DNA of 64,000 bases. Source: Lasiosphaeris hirsuta. Lineage: Eukaryota > Ascomycota > Sordariomycetes > Sordariales > Lasiosphaeriaceae. A program made the translations under genes and the position numbers. Shown piece by piece: positions 23,201 to 34,504 of this stretch (the stretch's first letter is position 1; each line of letters begins with the position of its first letter). A model generated the notes under the pieces. That model saw only the letters and a list, made by a program, of their open reading frames with translations. It did not search any database and was not told the origin of the DNA. The stretch is taken from the NCBI GenBank assembly GCA_030549175.1, contig JAUKUA010000002.1, positions 6,324,001 to 6,388,000 on the forward strand, given 5' to 3'.

Positions 23201-25310
23201 CTTCCGCGTGGCCGGTCCTAGGGATAGATAGTACAGAGTGCGGAGGTCTTGCCAGAGTCGAGGGAGTGTATATACTCGACTTTACTGGATTTGGCAAGGC
23301 CTGGACCGAGGTGCTCAAGGTATATCCTGGGGGAGTTTGCCTTGTAGCAGGCTGCTGAGCTTTCTTGATTGTCAAACTGGGGCTGCTGTTCCACTCCGAG
23401 GCACCAATTGCCCCGGCTGAGACGCGTCAAGCACAGTGTTTCTTTCCTGGCTCGTAGCCCGAAAACCATCGGGGTTCCAAGGATCGGGAATCCCAGATCA
23501 TAGCAAACACACGCTAGTGCAGTGTGCATCTGTTTCCCATGGGCGCTTACATATACACACCCATCTGAGCTCATTGCAATGCTGGTGGTCCTTGCATGTT
23601 GTGTAAAATTCCATGTCACCGCGTGGCGGTGTTGAAAACGGTGCGACCTGCCAATGTGACAGGAACATGGCGTCTTGCAGATTAGCAACCTAGTAGCAGG
23701 AGCTGATACCGAGATCCCTCGTCGGTGATGCTAATCCGGACCCAGGAGCTGGACAGAAACTTGCAGACTGGCGGATACTGTCTCTTTTCCAAAAGCACAG
23801 TGTCTCGCAACACTGCTCAAGTCGTGCATCCGACTAGTGGCATGTGACGGACCAATGAGGTCGGATCCGGACCAGTACCTCAACTCAATATTTGTTTCAG
23901 GCAGGACTGCGAGGTGTGGCAGCCTGAACCTTTCCATGCCGCTGCATCTTGGGTGGTATCCGGCCCGCAAGACGACTGGCTCGGGACGGATGGGTTCAAG
24001 GTTGTTTGGTTGTCGTGAAAATACCCCGCAGGATGAAATGTGAGAAGGGGTGCACAGTTAGAACAGTTAGGATACAGAGAATATCACAACATGACTTTGG
24101 AAGGAATAGGCCCTTAATGCGAGTTGGATGCTGGTGCTCATAGAGGGTGGCGAGGGCTGAGGTTAGCCCCAATCAAGGGTTCCTGTGCCCGAGCTGCCGA
24201 GCCCAACCCAGCTGAAAGACGGTACGCTTCACGGCTCCATCTTCCCGACGCCTCGGGGGCGCGCCATGGCTTGCCAATCTCCCTGAAGCTGCTTGCACCA
24301 AATCGTGTTTCCGGGTTAGTCGTTTTGGTGTTGAGAGGCGGCTGAATGCAATGCAGATAGTGACCAGTCGGTTACGCTCGGAAATGTCGCAAGATCCGTC
24401 ATGCTTTGGTAAGGCTCAGGACAGTCGGAAACTGCTTGGTCAATTCATCAGTAATCTAGGGTCAACGTGTTTGCATGAACCCCGCGGTTAACTGCAGGGT
24501 GTCGATGTTGCAGGCACCCGGCAACATCCGTTCGGCCACGGAAACTGAGGTGGCAATATGCAAAGAGGGCTATTCCACCTTGTTGCGTCAAACGGAGCCT
24601 TGAGAGGTAAGGCATTGCGTTAAGGTGGGCAAAGTTTGGCATGGTCTCAGTTTCGGGAGGGTACAGAACCTGGCAGGAAGCAATGAGTACCGAGGGGACA
24701 GACGCATGTTCCATTTCCAGCTCGAACAAAGTCGTGGTGTGGGTTGCCGAGGATGATATTGTCCCTCCGAATTTTACCAAGGGCCCGACTCGGATGGGTC
24801 TGTGTCCTTCCTTTGCTTGGTTGGTGCTGTTGAGCTACAAACGGTTTCTCGGAAAAGGCGGGGCTGACAGGGACAGGGACAGGGACAGAAATTAACTTTT
24901 TGGAATTGCAAGTAGATGCGATGCGATCAGGGGCAAGCGCAGTGCCCCCGCGAAGTAGCGATTCCTCAAGTTTTCATCATTAACGGGTAGGCAATATCTG
25001 TTTCATAATGTCAGTGCTCTTTCTGACCTATCGATTTCGAGTTAACGGCTCTTGTTTGCTTCCGAGTGCGTGCTCCCATGCCCTCGCGATCCAAGTTCTG
25101 CAACCCTCCTTCCCTGCCTGATTATTGATAGCTGGAACCCGAAGCCATGTATTTACCTAGCATTTTGCGGCTGAACAAACGAAAGCTCGGAGCAATACAA
25201 GTTCAAAAGCGCCAAAGACGCACACCTTAAGATGTCTGGGGAAATGGCCTAGACGGCTCACGACACTCGCACGGAATTTCCCTTTTGTTAAGCCTGCGCT
25301 TGGAAAGAAG
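23201..25310. other. Gene-poor region upstream of the methionyl-tRNA synthetase gene
   Basis: About 2.1 kb in which I see no gene, RNA or mobile element. A GGGACA triplet repeat occurs near 24868-24890. Confidence 0.45.
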
Positions 25311-27190
25311 ATGGCTGAACATACGCAAAGTGGCAGCGTCGTGCTTCCAGAAGCTGGAAAGCGGAATGTCCTCGTCACCAGCGCCCTCCCATATGTGAAC
25401 AACGTCCCTCATCTTGGCAACATCATCGGGTCGGTGCTCTCGGCCGATGTCTTTGCTCGGTACTCTAGATCGCGCGGCTTCAAGACTATCTTCATCGGCG
25501 GTAGGGGTCTCCAGGACTCGTTACCGATGCTCCGAACTGACGCCCCTTTCTTCCATCTATAGGCACCGACGAGTATGGAACATCTACAGAGACAAAGGCT
25601 TTCATCGAGAATTGCACGGAGCGCGAGCTTTGCGACAAGTACCATGCGATCCATGCCGATATCTACCGCTGGTTCAACATTAGCTTCGACATCTTTGGCC
25701 GCACCACAACCCAGCACCAGACTGAGATTGCCCAGCACATCTTCCTGAAGCTCAAGGAAAACGGCCATCTGAAGGAGCGTACGACAGCCCAGCTCTACTG
25801 CCAAGACCACAGCTCGTTCCTTGCCGATCGCCTTGTCGAGGGGGAATGCCCTACCTGCGGATATGCTGACGCCCACGGCGACCAGTGTGATCGCTGCGGC
25901 AACCTCTTGGAGCCACTCAAGCTCATCCGCCCGCGATGCAAGCGCGACGGCTCCGTGCCCACCACTAGAGACGCCAAACACATGTTCTTGGAATTGGACC
26001 AGCTACAGTCCGGGGTGGAGGAGTTTTTTCAACAGTCAACTGACCGAGGGGCGTGGTCAAGCAATGCTGAGAGCATCACCAAAGGTTTGCTGGGGAGAGG
26101 ACTTCAGCCGCTCGATATCACGAGAAACATGAGATGGGGAACGGCCATCCCTCTACCTGAATACAAAGACCAGGTCATGTATCCGTGGTTCGACGCCTGC
26201 ATCGGCTATGTTTCCATCACCGCCAACTACACAGACCAGTGGGAGAGGTGGTGGCGCAATCCCGAAGACGTCGAGCTGTACCAGTTCATGGGCAAGGACA
26301 ACGCGGCCTTCCACTCGGTCGTCTTCCCTGCCACTCAGATCGGCACGGGGGAGACGTGGACCAAGGTGCACCACCTGTCCACCACCGAGTATCTCACATA
26401 CGAGGGCGGCAAGTTCTCCAAGTCTCGCGGCACCGGCGTCTTTGGAGATTCGATCCAGAAGATCCCGGGCGTCACCTCTGACGCCTGGCGCTTCAATTTG
26501 CTCTACGACCGGCCGGAGGAGTGTGATAGCGAGTTCACCTGGGACCAGTTTATCGACCATCACAATACCGAGCTGTGCGACCGCATAGGTGCGTTTGCGT
26601 ATGAAACCATGCAGTATCTCTACGACGACTTCTCTGGCGTGATGACCGATTGGACACGGGCTCCTGCGGGAGTCGGGTTCGAGGACTGGAGAGAAAGCGT
26701 CAACGAGGATCTCGCAAAGTATATACAGCACCTCGACGCAGTCAAGCTCCGCGCCGGCTTGCAAACGGTAATCTCGATATGCATGGAAGCGCAGGACCGC
26801 ATGAAGGGCTGGCTCGCCAACCCTGACTTTCTCCAGGAGCAATGGGCCAAACTCCTCAGCTTCGCCGTCAACCTGGTGCATCTTGTTGCCGCACTGATCG
26901 CTCCGTATATGCCTGCGATGGCCGAGTCGATCAACGCGCAGCTCGGTGCGGATGCGCTCCCAATTCCTGATTCGTGGGAGGCGAATTCGCTTCGGCCTGG
27001 CCATCAGATCGGGGGACGGCGCGAGCAGCCTTTGTTTCTGCCGATTGACAAGGAAAAGGCAGGGGCATGGCGCGTCATGTTTGGAGGCTCGAAGGTGGCA
27101 AAAAGAGCGGAAGAGGAGCCTTTTGGGGAAGTGTTGGAGGAAGAGCGTGCTGTGAAAAGGGCAAAAGACGGGCGGCTTGCCAGAAGATAG
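25311..27190 (+). CDS. Methionyl-tRNA synthetase, cytosolic type, divergent
   Basis: Two exons, 25311-25500 and 25563-27190, with a 62-bp intron, give 605 residues. The class I HIGH-like signature is [14 protein letters not shown] (PHLG at 33-36). [12 protein letters not shown] follows. Zinc-knuckle pairs are CPTC (159-162) and CDRC (172-175). The KMSKS-like loop is KFSKSRG (347-351). The enzyme charges tRNA-Met with methionine. It lacks the N-terminal GST-like and C-terminal EMAP-type tRNA-binding domains and ends in a basic Lys/Arg-rich tail. The segment after KFSKSRG reads [20 protein letters not shown], where I recall typical eukaryotic cytosolic enzymes having WRYYLL.HRPE.SDTEF. That divergence suggests it may be a second, paralogous copy rather than the housekeeping gene. 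Confidence 0.93.
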
Positions 27191-27398
27191 CGAGCAACCC
27201 GTCAGCCGTCTGATTGGGTGCCAGTAGTGGATGAGTCTGCCACGGCAGGTGGGTGTTGAAGAGGTTGAAGAGTGAAGAAGAGAGCATTCTAGCGCGACTG
27301 GTGGACACGTGTGACATCATCTCTTTCCATTATTAGTAGCTACCTCTTTAGTCACCCCCCACAACATTTTCTGATCAATTCCGGATTTAGTCGCAGAG

Positions 27399-27480
27399 CC
27401 TGAGCCGAGGGTGAGGCGCAGCAAGCAGCTCCCTGAGCCGAGGGTGAGGCGCAGCAAGCAGCTCCCTGAGCCGAGGTGAG
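27399..27480. repeat. 33-bp tandem repeat, 2.5 copies
   Basis: The unit CCTGAGCCGAGGGTGAGGCG plus CAGCAAGCAGCTC starts at 27399 and 27432, with a partial third copy at 27465. It abuts the truncated 5' end of the next gene. The flanking sequence (TTAGTCGCAGA...) has a counterpart near 60465, so this is part of a dispersed repeat family. Confidence 0.85.
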
Positions 27481-28998
27481 TTCAGGGAAGCGATCTTTAG
27501 GCCCCGCTATAGTTACCATGATCTAAAATGGGGTGCATGTCAACCGCTGAAAAAATTCCTCGAGGAGAGATTGCGCGAGCATCACAAGTCGAATAAGTCC
27601 GGACTAGACCCCGAAGCCAGAACGGAGGCTAAACTTGTTGGAAAGTTCGATGACAAAGTAGAACAACTTGAAACAGGGCTGAGGATTTTCGCTACACCTC
27701 GGCCTGAACACTCCGATACCAAAACCGCGAACCTGGAAGTTACTCCCAGCGCGCCCCAAACTCCACAGGATACATTAGAGCTCGAGCTCTCTGGAAAGGG
27801 GGTCCCAGTCGGAGCGTTTCTGGCGTCACTTCCTGATTTTGTTGACTATTTATTGGAGCTTCTTCCACTTCCTCTTCGAGAACCGCCCATTCCTCCCGGT
27901 AAGGGCCGTGTGAAGTGGAAATGTGTACGCGTATCCTTCTGACTTGAGGGTTTTCTCTACTAAATAGCCTATAGAAATGTGGTGCGAATCTCTATGACGA
28001 CTTCACCGAACTAGAACCGGGCTCGCTGAAGGACTTGGAGGCTGAACTCCAAGCGGCAAACACTAGCGGTTCTCAGTCTGACCGCCGAAATACCAGGAAT
28101 CACGGGAAAAGCCTCTCAGCCTTGAGTAGCCTGATGAAGCAAATGATCAGACCAATGCGCCGAGGTAGCGCGGACGACGATCCTCCACTTCCTCTTCACA
28201 ATGTGCCAAAGCAAACTAATACTATATTGTCGACCGAGATTGATATACTTCATCTACTTTGCTGCATCCACAGCGGCGACACAGGCACCATACTCCACCA
28301 AGAGTGTATATCGGATGTAAACACCGATAGAGAACTGATCATGTTTCTGGTTAAAGCGTACCAGAAGCGAAGTAGCGTCTTGTCCTGGCTCAGTCTGCGG
28401 CACGTCTCAAAGTTACTTTTGAGCAGGGTAGGCTATCCACCCTACAGCCGAGCCATTATGCCGGCTACCCATATCAGGCATCGTACAGCTAACGATACGG
28501 CCTAAGTTTGAGCTCGACTTTAGTCGCTTGGTTCAGGTGCACCTACACTTCAAGGCCTGCCAGCCCACGGACTGTGTATGCCTCCCTCCACTTGACCATG
28601 TCAAAAGAGACGAATACTGTTGCCGACCCGCCCCACTAGAAAAGCCCAAGTACGATCCCGTCTTTGGAGACAACTACCTGATCCATTACTTCAGACATCC
28701 ACAATGTCTTTCTGAAGTGCAGACGACGATCTTCAACCAACTGCCCAAACGCGCGCACGGGCACCTCACGGCTTCTCAAGAGGAATCAGTCCTGGGATGG
28801 GGGTTATATTTCGAGGAAGGATGGCATTGGAAATCGATTTACTTTATTGTTGTTATCTTGATCATCACAGCTAGCTTGGCTTTCGGCGCTGCCTGGGCTG
28901 TTTTGAAAGCGGATACCCAGAGTGCATTCGCGATTACGAGTTCTTGGATTACCTTGGGGAGCCTGCTGCTTGGGTATGTAGCCGTGCGAAGTTTGTGA
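27481..28998 (+). CDS. C-terminal module of a fungal two-TM accessory protein, 5' end missing
   Basis: Three exons join in frame: ~27481-27924, 27975-28427 and 28507-28998. The first coding stretch begins FREAIFRPRYSYHDLKWGAC with no ATG; upstream the frame runs into the tandem repeat and a stop. Exon 2 starts KCGANLYDDFTELEPGSL. Exon 3 contains PVFGDNYLIHYFRHPQCL, a VLGWGLYFEEGWHW motif, and two adjacent hydrophobic segments (YFIVVILIITASLAFGAAWA and SSWITLGSLLLGYV). I know this arrangement as a recurrent but unnamed C-terminal region of Pezizomycotina accessory proteins, with '.GWG.HF.EGWHWKKIW' before the membrane part. Function is unknown. The missing start suggests a truncated copy, but an upstream exon cannot be excluded. 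Confidence 0.6.
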
Positions 28999-30168
28999 AA
29001 TAGATGCACAAAGCCGCACCAGCCAGACCGACAATTAAGAAAGTTCGCTGGTGCTGCCATGGACGGGTAGGGCACCGATGGCCGAGGTATAACTTCGAAA
29101 AGAGAGAGCTGTGCCGTAAAGGGACTAGAAAGCGGGAAATACTGCGACTTGAGCTCTTGGTAGGAGGGCAAGACGCTGATGAGATCCTTGCGCTGGAACT
29201 CAACTCCACCACGCCCAAAAATGATTTGGATTCTGTTTGACTTCAAATCGCCTCCAACTTCGGACTTCTTGCATGACGAAGCGATCAGCCTAGAATCTAT
29301 CGGTCGAGGGTGAAATTTTCCAGTCACCAAGTGCACTACTAACGATCCAGGGATTAGTCGCGATGGTGTGAGCCAGGTCCGTTCGTATCGTATCGGGGTG
29401 GCGAGAAATGTAAACAAAAGCGAAGAAATTTATTTGGAATGGAGTCAATCGTACATATAAGACCGGTGCAGTGCTGCTTGGTTGAGTGCAGGATGTATGT
29501 ATCTAGTATCTCTGAACCTCCGGACTCATGGCTCTGAGATTCCACTTGGTTTAGCACCATGAACCAAAGCTTGTAGTCGCTTCTCGTCTCGACCATACAC
29601 CGACGGTTACCCGTTGCAGCAAAAGCGCGCAATGGTACCTAGAAATTTGGAGGTACATACGAGCAGGCAGTAAAGGGCCTGGGTCGGCTGGCACATGTTG
29701 ATCGGTGCAGCCCTCACAATCCCGCTTGATAAGAACCGACCCATATCATAGGAAGTGCAATACTATTTGGTGTCAGCCTTCGCTTATCATGCTAATAAAC
29801 ACTACTTGCACAGCGATAAATGCTGCTATAGCGGAAAAGATGTCCTTCCGGGATGCATTTAATGCAACGTAAGGGTAAAAGAAAAGATCAGCGTAAACAC
29901 GACAATTAACAGTGCGGCGTCGAGGGCAGCTTGGCCACCGAGGGGCTTCAAAGGCAACAATGAGGGCGTCGATGAAGTTTTTGTGCGACGCGCTGCTCCT
30001 CTCCACATCTGGGTCAGGTTGTTGCGTTACCAGTTGCTGAAAATAGCGTGGGTCTTGCTTTTTGCGTCGATCACGGATTGAAAGAGGCGGAGGATGGCAA
30101 GCGGCGTAGTGGTGATGTGTTGGGAAATGATCTTTGCCAGGGCCAACAAGTCCCTCTGTGGTCACAGC
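28999..30168 (-). pseudogene. Flank of the hAT insertion with a disrupted coding-like frame
   Basis: Between the two-TM gene and the hAT element only one frame looks coding: minus strand ~30168-29800, with GAVTTEGLVGPGKDHFPTHH, then DPRYFQQLVTQQPDPDVERS, then CRVYADLFFYPYVALNASRK. It runs straight into the target-site duplication of the hAT element, so its upstream part, if any, lies beyond 33196. The family is not recognised. 28999-29770 shows nothing else. Confidence 0.35.
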
Positions 30169-30176
30169 ACCCGACT

Positions 30177-33100
30177 CAGCGAATGACACAAATCAAATAA
30201 ATCAAATAAGGCCCCCCTATTTGATTTGAATTTGGCAATCAGGAGGCCTATTTAGCTTGCAAATTGGCATATTTGACTTGTTTGTATTATTTGTAAATAA
30301 AATGCCAAGCCCGGAACAATACAAATTTCTACTCCGACCAAACCCGAACCGACAGCCACCTCCGCCGGCTGAAATCATGCTGCCCCAAAACATCGAATTT
30401 CACTGCCAATGCCGCAAACATTGAAGCCTGGATATTGTATCGTCATGCATGGCTTGTCGCTGGGTGCTTACTGTCAATTTGGCACGACTGAATACCCTTT
30501 CACACTCTGTTGAAGCCGGAGGTATTGAGAGGATAGTTATCGCCATCTGCGAGAGCCTTGGATAACGGTCCTGTTGCGCCACCTACCACTTCAGAGGGTT
30601 ATCTATTGAAGGAGGCACATACTCTGATAGGTAGTTGCCAAGTTCATCGTCAACAGGTAGTGGCAGTGGCTCGTATTGAATAGATCCATATAAAAAGTCG
30701 TTACGCGCAGGCGGGTGGATCTGTTCGGCTGGCTCTACCTTCTGAATGGGTTGACTGGAATACTCACGGTCGTACAGCTTACGTACCATAGTAATTATAT
30801 CGTCAACTTGCTCTACCGTCATGTTCAACTCGAGCCACTTCTTCCTAAGCGATGGGTGGAGTACCTGGGCTGCCCAATAGACTGGAGAGTCCCGCAACAA
30901 GGCTTTGTTGTATGAAGTTGGCGCCCTCCTGGCCAAGGTCCATATCCAGAGGCGTAAGCGTAGGCGCTCCAGGGGGTGCCACACCGTTGGCTGGCCTGCC
31001 AGGCTGGCCACGTTGTCCCGGTAAGTCGACCTGGTAGCTATCCAAACGGCGTGGTAATTGGCCTGCATTTGCGCGTTGCGCGCGCCCTGAAGCTGTTACA
31101 GGCCTTGTAGGCTCATGGGTTTGTTGGCGTGGCGGCAGCGGTAGCCGAGGGAGGTCCGGGCCGGTAAATAGCGTGGGCGTGGGATTGTTGCAGTAAGTGG
31201 CGCGTTGTATCCGTAGATCCTAGAGTAGCCGGTGGGCAGTAGGAGCCACGTGTGCGATACAGGATCTATTGCCCTCAAAGACCTTCGTTGCCACCTTAAA
31301 AAGCTCTAGTATTGACTTTATCACAGTTAATAGTTGCCAATCCTCTGTATCTAAGATATCTTCGGCAGGGACCCTCTTGCCGGCCGGCTTGTTGGACTAT
31401 AGATAGCAAAAGGTATCTAACGACTCTCGTAGTATGATTGCCCTCTTAATCATAAAGAATACCGAGTTCTAGCGAGTATCGTTATCCCCGGCTAACTGCA
31501 GTGAGCCGTTGGAGCAGTCGTACAGGCAGAGCCAAAGTCTTCCTCCTCTTCAGGTGTTAATTTACCGTTGGCGATACGTGTGAAGTCATCGCGCCGTTGT
31601 GGGCTGTGCCGAATCTAGTGAACGAGATTGTGTAGTTTCTTAACAGGGCCACGCTTTTTCCATTGTTAAAGAAAAGCTTGTTCTTCTCCTGTATCTGTAT
31701 GGGCCTAGGAGCCGGCTTAAGCGAACGTAAAAGCCCGGTATCCTTGCCTTTAAGAAACGCCTTCGCGATGAGGTTGATGATATAGCCGAAGTAGCGAACG
31801 CGGCGTGCCGACTTCAGGTAGGAGAGTATATCGTGGTCCGTAGCCGGGTGTAACAAATCGATAAGTTCGTCGATACAGGTGTTATTGGAGGGCGCGTTAT
31901 CGGCCTGGCAATAGCCAAGTTTTGGTAAAATGTCGTATTCTTCGGCGGTTATCTTGAGAACCGATGCTAACAACTTACCAGAGTAGGTACTAGTTATCCG
32001 CTTCATGGCTAATAACTGCGTGAGTAACGTATCCTGATTGTTAGGATAGTGTGCTACTATTCCTAGGAGGGATAGACTGTTAGGAGAGGTCTAAAGATCA
32101 AAGGATATGTACTTGGTGTAGGGAGATAACGTTATTATTTCCTTTACCTCTACCTGTCGGGCGCGGAACTTCTTGTCAATCTATCTTGTAATAGTCTTGC
32201 CAGTCTCGGGTATCAAAGTATTAACCATTTCAGCGTTTAGAAGCCGTAACATGGTGCGGAAGCTGGCGTGTTGTACCATGGAGAAGGGTATGTTGGAATC
32301 GATGATTTAGTCGAGTAGAGCTTCCTTAAATTGGTCGGTTATAGACCGGAGAATCGTAGGCCGGGCCCGGGCGGTTACGGCCTGTAGTTGTTCGAAGATA
32401 GATCTAGACCTCTTGGTTGGCCGGGCGGTATTATCATTAGGATCGGAGCTATTGTTAGTAATGCCGTGGGCTTACTTCAAGTGAATACTCACGTTAGATG
32501 TGGCGATAGCGCTATATACGCCGTTATTGCAGTACTTGCAACACCAAACAGACTCTCCAACGGTATTATCGTTAAGGAGATGGCAAAGCTAATAGCCGTG
32601 CCCTCCAATCCATGACTTCCGCGCCTTCTTCTTATGTATCCATGCCTCCAGTATGTAACGCTTTCTCCCGTGTTATACGGTCGGCATGTCGGAAATGCGG
32701 TGGGGGACATCTTGGAGCAGGGTTGCACGCTTTGCCTGGGCCGCGATGCCAGTCGTTCGATCGGCGATCAGTCGGAGTGGATTTGTGGTACCGGAGCGAG
32801 CTGTTGTGGTTGTTATAGAGGACTGTGCATCGCTATTGACGGAGGCGGTGTCGGATAGCTCTATTGAGTCGGCCATGATACTAGAGAGGTGTGGATTGAA
32901 GATAGTGGAAGATGTGTGCCAAATGCTAATATGCGCTCAAATGGCTGGAATTGGCTGGAATTGACTGCATGGAAAATTCCACTGTTAGCTGTGCTCAAAT
33001 TGTCGAAAAAGGGCCACTCAACGGGGAGATTTTTTCGATTAATTGGGCGTCCAAATCCAGGCTTATTTTGCCCTGGAAACCAGAAAAGTGGGACATAAGC

Positions 33101-33188
33101 CAAATTTGCCAATTTTCCTTATTTGGTTTGTATTTGATTTGTATTTGGCTTATTTATTTGGACTTTATTTGACTTATGTCAGGCCCTG
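30177..33188 (-). mobile_element. hAT-family DNA transposon, 3,012 bp, with TIRs and perfect 8-bp TSD
   Basis: The element is bracketed by a perfect 8-bp direct duplication ACCCGACT (30169-30176 and 33189-33196), the hAT-typical size. Its ends are related inverted repeats: the left starts CAGCGAATGACACAAATCAA, and the right end read inward starts CAGGGCCTGACATAAGTCAA. Subterminal (TCAAATAAA)-like motifs follow at both ends. The interior carries a decayed transposase gene on the minus strand. The perfect duplication implies a fairly recent insertion or little decay at the edges, whereas the transposase is broken by stops. Confidence 0.92.
30400..32876 (-). pseudogene. hAT transposase, inactivated
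   Basis: The gene reads in minus-strand order. The start at 32876 begins MADSIELSDTASVNSDAQSS. A BED-type zinc finger follows around 32560-32480 (WCCKYC...H...AH; a stop lies before the last His). The RNase-H-like core includes YCQADNAPSNNTCIDELIDL and LKSARRVRYFGYIINLIAKA near 31950-31750. Helical sequence HPSLRKKWLELNMTVEQVDD precedes the C-terminal hATC dimerisation domain SIPPASTECERVFSRAKLTV near 30530. Multiple stops (TAA/TAG/TGA) and frame changes interrupt it. Many look like C-to-T or G-to-A events, as RIP would produce. Confidence 0.9.
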
Positions 33189-33196
33189 ACCCGACT

Positions 33197-33925
33197 CGTT
33201 GCTCAGCAGGGACACGGAAGTCGTGACCAATAGGCGAGGCCCGCGCCTTCAACTTTCGGATGGTCGCGTTCGAGGTCCTGACAACCCAGTAGACAATGCG
33301 ACTGGTGTCGTGTCGCGCTTAGATGCGAGATAGGCACTCCGGCTAGCCATGTTGCCGCGAGTAGATCTACCCAGCTCCATTGGGGCAGAGAGATGTGAGA
33401 GAGCAGAAGTGGTGAAGGGACGAGGTTGATTGCTGAGCTCCCCTTGCTTATCTGTGGGTCTTGTGAGCCCCTGTCGCCCAAATAGGTAAAGTGGGGTACG
33501 TCATGGGGCGCCGCGGCTGGAATGCCTGGCATTTGGTGCCATCTGTGAACAGCTTCGTACATTCCTCCCCTGGTGACCGGCCTGTCCTGTTGAAACTTTT
33601 CTTCTTCTGTAGCAACGAGCATGAGGTCAGGAGCGGCTAGGCTGACTGCGGCGGCGTTTGTCTTTCCCCTGCCGATTTGCGTGAGGGCTCGTTCCGGGTT
33701 TTTGTTGTCGACTCCTCGGCCGTGAAGATCATGTTAGACTAGGTGCCTTCCTCTCGAGGTACTTGGGGACGCACATTCGGGGGCTTCTCTGAGAATTTTG
33801 AATCTGAACGATTGGTAGGCTTCATAGTAGAACTTGCGCCCCTCGTCTGTGTCTTTTGGGATTCTCACCACGATCCAGCGTGCACGGGTTGTGGGATGGG
33901 AATCTGTCGCAGATATCATCACCAT
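33197..33925 (-). pseudogene. Fragments of an unrecognised gene on the other side of the hAT insertion
   Basis: Minus-strand frames at 33925-33734 (RWIVVRIPKDTDEGRKFYYE, then AYQSFRFKILREAPEC) and 33700-33440 (GRGKTNAAAVSLAAPDLMLV, then GDRGSQDPQ) look coding, and near 33300-33210 is VVRTSNATIRKLKARASPIG. They are in different frames, separated by stops or short introns I could not fix. Together with the frame at 30168-29800 they may be one gene split by the transposon. However, the frames on the two sides do not continue cleanly across the target site, so this is an inference. Confidence 0.35.
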
Positions 33926-34504
33926 GATGCAAGCTGCATTCTGAGCGAACCACGGTTCAAATAATACAACGGCGGTTGGAAACCCAGACCAGGGGTGAGG
34001 AGGGAGGGCATATATACGCCGATAAGAAGCTAGGGCTGATTCCCCCTAGTAAGTCACAACAAAGTTCTAATGCACAGGCCTATACCAAACGGTTTGCACA
34101 CCGTCTTCCCTCAGCTTGACAATCTGCCTGAATGCAAACTGTCCGTGACACTCAGCCTCGTTGTTATTGACTCTCCGCCAAACTCCGATCATCATGTCGG
34201 AGCTAGGTGAATTCAAGAAGCTCTAGAGTTGAAGGATGCAGTCATCGTTTCGGATGCATCTGGCGAGCCTATCTTACCTAGTATCTATTCAGCAATCTTA
34301 GCCTCATGCTGCTCTGCTATTGCCGACGTTCTGTCATTAAATCGACTTCCTACCTAGCTGTCGTCCCCCAATCTTCCGAGTCCTTCTTTTGCTATCATGA
34401 TCAAAGTAGCATTTGTGTTCGGGGCTACTTTCACCCGAACCAACTAATGAACAGTAAGCCTTAAACCACAAGGAGGCTAGGCTATTTAAAGATTATCGAA
34501 TTGG
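33926..34504. other. Intergenic, nothing recognised
   Basis: This is the upstream region of the SGNH hydrolase gene. No feature stands out. Confidence 0.4.

Noticed and set aside
15867..27190. Biosynthetic gene cluster built on the LaeA-like gene and the second MetRS as resistance gene
   Set aside because: No PKS, NRPS, terpene cyclase, P450 or transporter is present between or around them.
29773..33925. One continuous gene exactly restored by removing the hAT element and one duplication copy
   Set aside because: Frames on the two sides do not continue cleanly across the target site; the upstream side meets a stop in the needed frame, so I only report fragments.
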